Shown: positions 35,555-42,986 of the stretch, one piece after another
Numbering within the stretch: position 1 is the stretch's first letter
Layout: every line of letters starts with the position of its first letter
Assembly (NCBI RefSeq): GCF_041261205.1
Contig: NZ_JBGCCH010000014.1
Span: 165,785 to 229,784, forward strand
DNA: 64,000 nucleotides
Direction: 5' to 3'
Source: Catenulispora sp. MAP5-51
GTDB lineage: Bacteria > Actinomycetota > Actinomycetes > Streptomycetales > Catenulisporaceae
The notes under the pieces: generated by a model
The model's database searches: none
What the model was told of the DNA's origin: nothing
The model's input: only the letters and a program-made list of their open reading frames with translations
Made by a program: the position numbers and the translations under genes

Positions 35555-35657
35555 GCGACCGGCTTTCGTCAAAATGTTGAGTGCGGGGAGCGATCGCGGG
35601 TAGCCGGGGGCTGCTTCGCAATCCGGTACGACGACTCTCTCTTGGGGGGATCCGCAG

Positions 35658-36629
35658 GTGGGAACGAACGGACGCCACGCCGCCGAGGCTCGCAGGAGCT
35701 GGCCGGAAGGGGACCCGGTAGCGGTGGCGATGGTGGGTCTGCTCGACGTGGAGCTGCGCCGTCGCGGCTGCGCGTGGTCGATCGTCGAGGAGGGGCTCAT
35801 CGAGGTCTACGGCCCGCACCGGGGCCGCTGGCCGCTGGCCGCCCTCAAGCGCCGGATGGAGGTCGCCGAGAAGGCCGACTGGCCCGAGCTGGTCGAGGAA
35901 CTGGTGCTCGCACGCGTGGACCCCTCAGGGTTCTACGCCAGCTCCGTGTCCTCCACCGGAGACCACGACTCGGAGTGGGCCTCGGTCCGCGGCCGGATCC
36001 GGGCCCGGCTGTTCGGCGGCGACGACGCCGACTCCGCGGCGCTGGCCGGGATAGAGCACCGGTTCTGCGCCGACGGTCTGGTCGAGGTGCTGGAGCTGGT
36101 CCCGCCCTCGCCGCTGCGCGACCCGCTGGGCGCCGGCGTGCGCTGGTACCGGCCCGAGGAGGGCCCGGTCGCCTACGGGGACCTGGCGCGCTGGAAGGTG
36201 ACCGCCCGCGAGGCCTACCGGACCGCGCGGGAGAACGTGCGGCGCGAAGGGCTGCTGGAGACCCGGCTGCTGGAGGCCGAGGGCGTCAGCATCACGGTCG
36301 TGCGCGGCGGCTCCGGCTACGCGCCGACGCACTCCTTCTGGCTGCCCGACTACGTGTCCGTCGACGGGAACGGCGCACTGGTGGTGATACCGAACCGCGG
36401 CCTGTTCGCGGCACACCCGGTGCGCGGGCCGGAGGCGGTGGCCGCGGCCGAGGGCATGCTGCGCCTGGCCCGGCGGCAGTACGAGACCGGGCCGGGCCCG
36501 GTCAGCGATCAGCTGTTCTGGTGGCGCGACGGGGTCCTGTACCGGCAGGGCTCGCGCCGGGCCGAGGACGGGATCCGGTTCGAGCCCACGCAGGAGTTGG
36601 CGGACGTCCTCAGGGCGCTGGCGCGGTAG
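35658..36629 (+). CDS. Hypothetical protein, possibly DUF1444-like
   Basis: Soluble 323-residue protein with no signal peptide or membrane segment. I recognise no firm family. The C-terminal half (VSITVVRGGSGYAPTHSF, VVIPNRGLFAAHPV, DQLFWWRDGVLYRQ) has an alternating strand pattern recalling the DUF1444 group of immunity or housekeeping proteins, but this is tentative. Start GTG 35658 is preceded by GGGGGGA. Its 3' end overlaps the convergent SURF1 gene by 20 bp. Confidence 0.7.
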   Translation: MGTNGRHAAEARRSWPEGDPVAVAMVGLLDVELRRRGCAWSIVEEGLIEVYGPHRGRWPLAALKRRMEVAEKADWPELVEELVLARVDPSGFYASSVSSTGDHDSEWASVRGRIRARLFGGDDADSAALAGIEHRFCADGLVEVLELVPPSPLRDPLGAGVRWYRPEEGPVAYGDLARWKVTAREAYRTARENVRREGLLETRLLEAEGVSITVVRGGSGYAPTHSFWLPDYVSVDGNGALVVIPNRGLFAAHPVRGPEAVAAAEGMLRLARRQYETGPGPVSDQLFWWRDGVLYRQGSRRAEDGIRFEPTQELADVLRALAR

Positions 36630-37536
36630 CGGCCGGGGCGGAGGCCGGGTCTTCGGTCTCCGCGTCGGCTGCGGTGTCCACCGCGTCTTCCGCTTCGGCG
36701 TCCTCGTACTCGTCCTCGTCGTCCTCGTCGTACTCGTCCTCTTCAGCCGCCTCGGCGGCCTCCCGGTCCCGGTGCTGGGCCTCGCGCCGGATGATCGTGA
36801 TCCAGCCGCCGGCCGCGATCACGCAGAACAGCCACCACTGGAACCAGTAGGACAGGTACGGGCCCTCGTCCAGGGACGGGGCGTCGACCGGCGTGATCTG
36901 CACCCCTGAAGCGTTCGCCGCCGAGTCGGCCGGCTTCGAGGTGATCACCTCGGCGTAGCCGCCGCGCAGCTGCAGCCCGGTCTTGAGGGCCAGCGCGTCG
37001 GTGTTGATCAGGCTGATCTGCCCGGTCGGCAGCCCGGTGGTGACGTCCCGGATACCGGTGTTGCCCTTGGTCTCGGACTGCTGCAGGCGTCCGGTGATCG
37101 TGACCGTGCCGGCCGGCGGCGACGGAATCGCCGGCGACTCCTGCTCGTCCGAGCTCACGGTCGGGATCCAGCCCCGGTTGACCAGGACGGACGTGCCGTC
37201 GGCCAGGGTCAGCGGGGTGATCACGTAGAAGCCCGGGTTGCCGTTCTCCTGGTGGTTGCGGGCCAGGAACTGGTGCGCCGTGTCGAAGGTCCCGACCAGC
37301 GTGAGCTGCTTCCAGCGGTCCTGCTTCGCGACGGCGGCGCCCACGGCGTCGGCACCCTCGATCGGCACCGGCGGGGCGTTCATGGCGGTCCGGATCACCG
37401 CGTTCTCCGCGGTCCGCTCGTGATAGCGGGACCGCTGCCACATCCCCAGGCCGATGAAGGAGGGGATGAGGATCAGCCAGATCAGGACATGCAGGCGGAT
37501 CCAGCGCCAGGAGAAGACGAAACGGTACCGAGACAC
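36610..37536 (-). CDS. SURF1-family cytochrome oxidase assembly protein
   Basis: A 308-residue membrane protein with the family's two helices: one near the N-terminus (IRLHVLIWLILIPSFIGLGMWQ) and one near residue 235 (FQWWLFCVIAAGGWITII), flanking an extracytoplasmic domain with VNRGWIP and GFYVITPL. It helps insert heme A into cytochrome aa3 oxidase and so belongs functionally with ctaA and ctaB at the left end. The C-terminal 60 residues are strongly acidic (runs of EDEYDEDDEDEYED), an unusual tail. Confidence 0.9.
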   Translation of the reverse strand: MSRYRFVFSWRWIRLHVLIWLILIPSFIGLGMWQRSRYHERTAENAVIRTAMNAPPVPIEGADAVGAAVAKQDRWKQLTLVGTFDTAHQFLARNHQENGNPGFYVITPLTLADGTSVLVNRGWIPTVSSDEQESPAIPSPPAGTVTITGRLQQSETKGNTGIRDVTTGLPTGQISLINTDALALKTGLQLRGGYAEVITSKPADSAANASGVQITPVDAPSLDEGPYLSYWFQWWLFCVIAAGGWITIIRREAQHRDREAAEAAEEDEYDEDDEDEYEDAEAEDAVDTAADAETEDPASAPAATAPAP

Positions 37537-37584
37537 AGCCCGACGCTACCCGACGTCGCTAAGCGTGCTGGAGGCAGGTCGCAC

Positions 37585-38640
37585 TCAACTCAGCGCCAGC
37601 CCGACCACGATCCCCGCCACCACGACCGCCACCCCCGCCAGCTGCGCGATCCCCGGCGTCCCGACACCGAGCGCGGCGCTGGCGGCGCAGGCCGCGACCG
37701 GCACGGTCCCGATCAACAGCCCCGCGCGCTGCGGCCCGAGGCCGCCGAGCGCGCGGTACCAGAGCAGGAACGCGCCGACGGTCAGCGGCAGCGCGAGGTA
37801 CAGCAGTGCCGCGCCCTCGCCGAGCGTGGGCACGCGCAGCATCGCGGTGCCGTCCGTGGCCAGACCGGCGACCAGCAGGACCGGGACGGCGATGGCGGTG
37901 ACGTACGCCGAGACCCGCAGCTCGCCGAACTTCGGCAGCAAGGGGACGGCGAGCAGCGAGAACAACGCTTCGCAGACGAGCGTCAGGACCGCGAAGACGA
38001 TCCCGGCCGCGCTGCCGTGCCCGAAGCCCTGCACCATCGCGCTCCCGGCGACGACCAGCCCCGCGGCGCCGATCGCCGGGCCCTTGCGCAGCCGATGGCC
38101 GCTCCTGCTGACCAGCGGCCCGGCGATCGCCAGGACCAGCGGTGAGCAGGCCACGACGCTGCCCAGGGTGGCGGCGTCGGTGTGCCGGAGCGCGGCCAGC
38201 ACGAAGATGTTGAACAGCACCAGGCCGGTCGCCGACAGCAGCGCCAGCAGCAGCCATTCGCGCGCCGTCGGGCGGATGCGGGGCAGCCCGCGGCGCCGCA
38301 CGATGACCGCGAAGACCGCGCCGGCCAGCGTGTAGCGCAGGGCTTGGCCGCCGAGGACCGGGTAGCGGGTGAGGTGGGCGCTGACCGCGGTGGAGGCGCC
38401 GAGGACTGTCATGGCCAGCGTGCCCTGGGCGACGTGGCGGGTGCCGACGCCGGCACCGGCACTGGCATGGCGGGCCGGGGTCCGCGTGGTCTCGGGGCCG
38501 AGGGCGGTGCCGGTGCCACCGCCAGCGCTGACGCCGGTGCCGGTGCCAATGTCGGTGCCGGTGCCGGTGCCGGTGCCGGTGCCACCGCCACCGCCGCTGC
38601 CGAGGCCGCTGCCGCTCGCCGCTTCCGTGATCGTGGACAT
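37585..38640 (-). CDS. EamA/DMT-family exporter
   Basis: About ten hydrophobic segments in two EamA repeats (351 residues); probable exporter of small metabolites such as amino acids. The first ~65 residues are a disordered Gly/Thr tract encoded by GGCACC hexanucleotide repeats, not typical of the family. Divergent from a MocR regulator with three ACCAATCG boxes in the 69-bp gap, so expression is probably controlled by that regulator. ATG 38640 is the assumed start; one within the repeat's end (near residue 75) would leave the EamA fold intact. Confidence 0.88.
   Translation of the reverse strand: MSTITEAASGSGLGSGGGGGTGTGTGTGTDIGTGTGVSAGGGTGTALGPETTRTPARHASAGAGVGTRHVAQGTLAMTVLGASTAVSAHLTRYPVLGGQALRYTLAGAVFAVIVRRRGLPRIRPTAREWLLLALLSATGLVLFNIFVLAALRHTDAATLGSVVACSPLVLAIAGPLVSRSGHRLRKGPAIGAAGLVVAGSAMVQGFGHGSAAGIVFAVLTLVCEALFSLLAVPLLPKFGELRVSAYVTAIAVPVLLVAGLATDGTAMLRVPTLGEGAALLYLALPLTVGAFLLWYRALGGLGPQRAGLLIGTVPVAACAASAALGVGTPGIAQLAGVAVVVAGIVVGLALS
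38536..38583. repeat. GGTGCC hexanucleotide repeat
   Basis: Two units at 38536-38547 and five consecutive units at 38554-38583, coding for (Gly-Thr)n in the N-terminus of the DMT exporter. Copy changes would keep the frame. Confidence 0.9.
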
Positions 38641-38656
38641 GCTGTGAGGCTAGGAT

Positions 38657-38709
38657 CCGATTGGTCTGCGAGTAAGAACCAATCGGCGGCGCGAAAAGGG
38701 GACCAATCG
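38657..38709. promoter_or_regulatory. Three ACCAATCG boxes between the DMT exporter and MocR genes
   Basis: CCGATTGGT (38657-38665) and ACCAATCGG (38678-38686) form a perfect 9-bp inverted repeat; a third ACCAATCG lies at 38702-38709 immediately before the ATG and next to the AAGGGG ribosome-binding site. Probable MocR operator and auto-regulation site. Confidence 0.7.
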
Positions 38710-40083
38710 ATGGCCGAGATCCTGGTGACCGTGGACCGCTCGGCCGGCCGCCTGGTCGAGCAGCTGGTCGTCGGGCTGCGCGACGGCATCCGCGGGGGGC
38801 GCATCGCCGGCGGGACCGCGCTGCCGCCGAGCCGGCAGCTGGCGGCCGAGTTGCGGGTGTCGCGGGGGCTGGTGGTCGAGGCGTACCAGCAGCTGGTGGC
38901 CGAGGGGTACCTGCTCAGCCGGACCGGCGCGGGGACCTGGGTGGCCGGCGGGCACGCGGTGGGGGAGCGGGCCGCTGCCGAGCCGGACGCGGACGAGGCG
39001 GAGCCGGACTTCGACCTGACGCCGGGGCGGCCGGACCTGGGCGCGTTCCCGCGCACGGCGTGGGTGACCGCGCAGCGCCGGGTGCTCAGCGACCTGCCCA
39101 ACACCGAGCTGGGGTACGGCGACCCCGGCGGCGTGCTGCGCTTCCGCGAGGAGATCGCGGCGTACCTGCGGCGGGTGCGCGCGGCCGAGGCCACGCCCGA
39201 GCGCGTGGTGGCCATCAACGGCTCGGCCCAGGGCCTGGCCCTAGGCCTGCGGGCGCTGTACGAGCTCGGACACCGGGTGCTTGCGGTCGAGGACCCCTCG
39301 GCGGACCGGCCGCGGCGGCTGCTGGAGGCCTCCGGCATGACGCTGGTCGGCGTGCCGGTGGACGAGGCGGGCCTGGTGGTCGCCGAGCTGCGGCACACGG
39401 CGGCGACGGTCGTCTTCGCGGGCCCGGCCCACCAGTACCCGACCGGCGTGGTCCTGGCCCCGAACCGCCGCGCGGAGCTGATCGCCTGGGCCCGCGCCGC
39501 CGACGGCCTGGTCATCGAGGACGACTACGACGCCGAGTTCCGCTACGACCGCGACCCGGTCGGCTGCCTCCAGGGCATGGCTCCGGACCGGGTGTTGTAC
39601 CTGGGGACCACGAGCAAATCCCTGGCCCCGGCGCTGCGCCTCGGCTGGGCCGTCGCCCCGCCGCTCCTGGCGGAGCGCATGCGCGAGATCCGCCTGAACA
39701 GCGACCTCGGCGGCTCGGTCCTGGACCACCTCGCCATGGCGCACCTGATCGGCACCGGCGCCTACGACCGCCACCTGCGCACCGTCCGCCGCCGCTACCG
39801 CGCCCGCCGCGACGCGCTGGTGACGGCGCTGGCCGCGGAGCTGCCGCACTGGAAGATGCGCGGCGTGGCCGCGGGCCTGCACGTGCTGGCGGATCTGCCG
39901 CCGGGCAGCGACGAGGACGCGTTGACGGCGGCGGCTGCCGCGCACGGGGTGCGAGTGCAGCCGCTGGCGCCGATGCGCTTCGCCCCCGGGCCGCCGGGAC
40001 TGGTGCTCGGCTACGCGGGGCTGCCGCCGAGCCGCCTGGTGGAGGCGGCTCGGCGGTTGGGGTCCGCGGCGCGGGAGGCGTAG
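38710..40083 (+). CDS. MocR/PdxR-type regulator (GntR HTH + aminotransferase domain)
   Basis: 457 residues: an N-terminal winged helix (about 10-80; PPSRQLAAELRVSRGLVVEAYQQL) joined to a fold-type I aminotransferase domain, whose PLP lysine is in LGTTSKSLAPALRLGW. These regulators sense PLP or an amino compound. Divergent from the DMT exporter, it probably controls that gene and itself through the ACCAATCG boxes. ATG 38710 follows AAGGGG, and the long frame upstream belongs to no gene. Confidence 0.92.
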   Translation: MAEILVTVDRSAGRLVEQLVVGLRDGIRGGRIAGGTALPPSRQLAAELRVSRGLVVEAYQQLVAEGYLLSRTGAGTWVAGGHAVGERAAAEPDADEAEPDFDLTPGRPDLGAFPRTAWVTAQRRVLSDLPNTELGYGDPGGVLRFREEIAAYLRRVRAAEATPERVVAINGSAQGLALGLRALYELGHRVLAVEDPSADRPRRLLEASGMTLVGVPVDEAGLVVAELRHTAATVVFAGPAHQYPTGVVLAPNRRAELIAWARAADGLVIEDDYDAEFRYDRDPVGCLQGMAPDRVLYLGTTSKSLAPALRLGWAVAPPLLAERMREIRLNSDLGGSVLDHLAMAHLIGTGAYDRHLRTVRRRYRARRDALVTALAAELPHWKMRGVAAGLHVLADLPPGSDEDALTAAAAAHGVRVQPLAPMRFAPGPPGLVLGYAGLPPSRLVEAARRLGSAAREA

Positions 40084-40128
40084 ATGGCGATGTGCTTCTG
40101 GCACCGGGCATCAGGGGTCAGGCATCAG

Positions 40129-40983
40129 CTAGGCGGCAAGAAATGGGCCGCGCAGCTTCTCCGTCTCCTGCCACAGCCGGTCGGCGTCGGCGCGGCTGGC
40201 CGCATGTGGTGACGGCGTCGCGGGGCGGCTGCCGTTGTAGTACCCGCCGTTGTCGATCGCCGGGGCCGTCGCCAGTTCGGTGAGCGGCCGGCCGCCCCGG
40301 GACGGCGAGGCGAGCATCCAGCGCGTCGCCGTGCTGAGCAGCCAGAACCCCGGGCTGTGCATGGAGCGCACGAGCCTGGTGCGCACCATGCCCGGATGTA
40401 CCGCGGCGGTCTGGAAGCCGGGGTGGCGCCGGTGGAACTCCGTCGTGAACAGCAGATTCGCGAGCTTGGAGCGGCTGTACGCCAGATACGGGCTGTATCC
40501 GTGCGCTGATTGCAGGTCGTCGAAGTCGAGTCGGACGTCGCCGCCTCCGAACAGCGGAGCGCGGTGCCCCTCGGAGTTGGTGTTGACGACGCGCCCCGCC
40601 CCACGCGCGAGCAGCGGCATCAGCAGGCTGGTCGTGGTGAACGGCGCCAGGTGGTGGACGGCGAAGTTCAGCTCCATGCCCTCCTCCGTCAGCGTCCGGC
40701 GGGGGATCATGACGCCGGCGTTGTTGACCAGGGTGTCGATGCTGTCGGTCTCGGCTCGGACGCCCGCGACGACCGATTCGATGCCGGCCTTGGTGGAGAC
40801 GTCTCCGCCGATGAAGACCCCGCCGGTCCGCCGCACCAGGTCCGCGCCGCGCCGGCGGTCCCGGCCCACCAGGATCAGCCGGTGACCCGCGCTCGCGAGG
40901 TGCAGTGCGCAAGCCCGGCCGATCCCCGAGGTGGCGCCGATGAGCACGATCGTGCGCCGACCGTGCTCGTGAGCCCTGCTCAT
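40129..40983 (-). CDS. Short-chain dehydrogenase/reductase (retinol-dehydrogenase-like)
   Basis: NAD(P)-dependent SDR of 284 residues: IGATSGIGRACAL cofactor loop, NNAGVM, and active-site YSRSKLANLL (YxxxK). The layout matches the retinol dehydrogenase / WW-domain oxidoreductase-like SDRs. Substrate unknown. Its start overlaps the stop of the upstream SDR gene (ATGA), so they form an operon divergent from the PadR gene. Confidence 0.88.
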   Translation of the reverse strand: MSRAHEHGRRTIVLIGATSGIGRACALHLASAGHRLILVGRDRRRGADLVRRTGGVFIGGDVSTKAGIESVVAGVRAETDSIDTLVNNAGVMIPRRTLTEEGMELNFAVHHLAPFTTTSLLMPLLARGAGRVVNTNSEGHRAPLFGGGDVRLDFDDLQSAHGYSPYLAYSRSKLANLLFTTEFHRRHPGFQTAAVHPGMVRTRLVRSMHSPGFWLLSTATRWMLASPSRGGRPLTELATAPAIDNGGYYNGSRPATPSPHAASRADADRLWQETEKLRGPFLAA

Positions 40984-41834
40984 CGGGCCGCGGGGATCTT
41001 GTTCAGGCCCATGACCCCGGCGAGCAGCCGGTCGCGGGTGCGCAGCGGCAGCCGGGCCAGCAGGCCGAGCAGGCGGGTGTCCGGCCCGACGGTGTAGCGG
41101 GGCTTGGGCTTGCGCGCGGTCAGGGCTTTGACCACGGCGTCGGCCACGATCTCCGGCGCGGCCGGCTTGGACTTGGCGAACGCGGCGTCGACCGCGTCGA
41201 CCTGAGCCTCGTAGAGCGCCAGCTGGGCGGGGCTCAGGGCCGCCTTCGCCTTCGCGGTGGCGGCTGCCGCCTTGCTGAAGATCGTGGTGTCGATCAGCCC
41301 CGGCTCGATCACCACGACCGGCAGGCCCCAGTGCGCCAGCTCCAGGCGCTGGGCGTCGGACAGCGATTGCAGCGCCGCCTTGCTGGCCGAGATCGGGCCG
41401 AAGAAGGGGCCCGCGACGCGGGCGGTGGCGGCCGTGATGTTGACCAGGCGGCCGTGGCCGGTGCGCAGCAGCGGCAGGAACGCCTGGGTGACGGCGACCG
41501 CGCCGAAGACGTTCACGTCGAACTGGTGGCGCAGGTCGTGCGGGCTGACCAGCTCCAGCGGGCCCTGCACGATGATGCCCGCGTTGTTGACGATGCCGTG
41601 CAGCGCGGTGCAGCCGTCGCTCCGGACGAGGGCGGCGGCGTCGGCTATGCCGGCGGGGTCGGTCACGTCCAGGCGCAGGGTCCGGACATCAGGGTGCCGG
41701 GGGACCTCCCCGCCGGGTTCGCGGACCGCGGCGTAGACCCGGAATCCGCGCTCGGCCAGCGCCTGTGTGGTCGCACGGCCCACGCCGCCGCCCGCCCCGG
41801 TGACCAAGACCGTGCGCGTCTGCTCGTCCTGCAT
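40980..41834 (-). CDS. Short-chain dehydrogenase/reductase
   Basis: SDR of 284 residues with VTGAGGGVGRAT, NNAGIIV and SASKAALQSL (the catalytic Tyr is replaced here by the segment FFGPISASKAAL, in which Ser occupies the usual YxxxK tyrosine place; worth checking). I start it at ATG 41834 because GGGAGGGG precedes it; an ATG five codons upstream lacks a ribosome-binding site. It is the first gene of the minus-strand pair controlled by the divergent PadR region. Substrate unknown. Confidence 0.85.
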   Translation of the reverse strand: MQDEQTRTVLVTGAGGGVGRATTQALAERGFRVYAAVREPGGEVPRHPDVRTLRLDVTDPAGIADAAALVRSDGCTALHGIVNNAGIIVQGPLELVSPHDLRHQFDVNVFGAVAVTQAFLPLLRTGHGRLVNITAATARVAGPFFGPISASKAALQSLSDAQRLELAHWGLPVVVIEPGLIDTTIFSKAAAATAKAKAALSPAQLALYEAQVDAVDAAFAKSKPAAPEIVADAVVKALTARKPKPRYTVGPDTRLLGLLARLPLRTRDRLLAGVMGLNKIPAAR

Positions 41835-41861
41835 GGCAGCCCCTCCCATACGTACGACTCA

Positions 41862-41910
41862 ACATGTCTGTTCTTACATGTCATCGTCTACATGTCTCTG
41901 CCGATGTGTC
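41862..41910. promoter_or_regulatory. Phased PadR operator array
   Basis: ACATGTC at 41862, 41876 and 41890, exactly 14 bp apart, with a degenerate fourth copy (ATGTGTC) at 41904. Neighbouring copies give the PadR consensus ATGT-N8-ACAT twice, overlapping. It lies between the divergent SDR operon and padR-type gene. Confidence 0.75.
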
Positions 41911-41966
41911 AAGATGGGTCCGCAGAGCGCCCGCCGCCCCCACACCCCGCCAGGAGGACCCCGCCG

Positions 41967-42557
41967 ATGTCGCTGCGCCACGGCCTGCTCGGCCTGCTCG
42001 CCGAAGGCCCGGCCAGCGGCTACGACCTGGCCCGCCGCTTCTCCGAGGCGCTCGGCTCGGTCTGGCCGGCCCAGCACCCGCAGATCTACTCGGAGCTGGC
42101 CCGCCTGGAATCGGCCGGCCTGATCGAGGTCGAGAGCACCGGCCCGCGCCGCCGCAAGGCGTACCGCATCACCGACGAGGGCCTGGCCGAGGTCCGCCGC
42201 TGGCTGGCGGAGGCGGAGGTGGACCACACCTTCCGCATGGAGACGCTGTTCCGCGCGTACTTCTTCTGGCTGATGGAGCCCGAGGACCTCAAGGCCCACC
42301 TGGAATCCGAGCAGGCGTTCTACGCTCAGACAGCGGAGGCGCTCCGCGGCTACGCGGCCACCAAGGACCGCGGCGACTGGGGCACGAGCGCGCAGACGCG
42401 CGCGATGCGGATAGCGCTGGAGGCGGGGATCCGCATCAACGAGGCGCTGGCGGGCTGGGCGCAGTGGGCCCATGACACCGACATCATGACGGCCGAGGAC
42501 TTCGGCACGGCGAAGCCTGAAGGGGAAGCTGCCGCGGGGGACGGCGACGGCAGCTGA
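41967..42557 (+). CDS. PadR-family regulator
   Basis: 196 residues: N-terminal winged helix (SLRHGLLGLLAEGPASGYDL; HPQIYSELARLESAGLIEVE; YRITDEGLAEVRRWL) plus the longer C-terminal helical dimerisation domain of the Vir/PadR_C type. Likely a repressor induced by a phenolic or toxic compound. AGGAGG precedes ATG 41967. It is divergent from two SDR genes, with the 14-bp phased boxes in between, so it likely controls both. Confidence 0.92.
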   Translation: MSLRHGLLGLLAEGPASGYDLARRFSEALGSVWPAQHPQIYSELARLESAGLIEVESTGPRRRKAYRITDEGLAEVRRWLAEAEVDHTFRMETLFRAYFFWLMEPEDLKAHLESEQAFYAQTAEALRGYAATKDRGDWGTSAQTRAMRIALEAGIRINEALAGWAQWAHDTDIMTAEDFGTAKPEGEAAAGDGDGS

Positions 42558-42570
42558 CCAGCTGAGTCAG

Positions 42571-42600
42571 CCGCCTCACACACCGCCGCCTCACACACCG
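42571..42600. repeat. 15-bp x 2 tandem repeat over a stop codon
   Basis: GCCTCACACACCGCC at 42571-42585 and 42586-42600. The second copy holds the stop of the minus-strand gene (42591-42872), so a second in-frame stop lies one unit on. Confidence 0.85.
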
Positions 42601-42872
42601 CCGCCGGCGGCGATCAGGTGCCCGGGGTGCGAAGCCTTGTCGACGTGGTCGGCGATGCCCTTGGCCCCGGCGGCGTTGGCGCAGTGCGCGCAGCAGTAGA
42701 ACTTGCCGTCGGACTCCACGCCGTGGCCGACGATGCGGCAGCGGCAGTGCTCGCACGTCGGCGCCATGCGGTGGATCGCGCACTCGAACGAGTCGAAGGT
42801 GTGCGTCACGCCGGCGGCTACGACGTCGAACGACATGTAGTAGTCGTTGCCACAAACCTCACACACGGCCAT
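42591..42872 (-). CDS. Cysteine-rich metallothionein-like zinc protein
   Basis: 93 residues with two metal-binding parts. First a zinc-ribbon-like CEVCGNDYYMSF, then a bacterial-metallothionein-like segment: CEHCRCRIVGHGVESDGKFYCCAHCA (given in parts: CEHCRCRIV, GKFYCCAHCA). The CxCxxV...YCCxxCA pattern recalls SmtA/BmtA-type proteins, but the N-terminal ribbon is an addition. Possible roles are zinc binding or delivery. I prefer ATG 42872 (GGGAG seven bases upstream) over the ATG at 42902. Confidence 0.75.
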   Translation of the reverse strand: MAVCEVCGNDYYMSFDVVAAGVTHTFDSFECAIHRMAPTCEHCRCRIVGHGVESDGKFYCCAHCANAAGAKGIADHVDKASHPGHLIAAGGGV

Positions 42873-42986
42873 TTCCGACTCCCGGGTCACAGTGATGGGC
42901 ACGGCGGTGTGTCCCGCCGACAGGCGGCGCCTACCCGGGGTCGGAGGGCGGTAGTCGATCGCTAGGCCATGCAGGCCACCGGCGCG

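Noticed and set aside
41862..41910. Phased 14-bp repeats as a small CRISPR
   Set aside because: Units are 7 bp, spacers are 7 bp, and the pattern matches PadR operators in a divergent gap.
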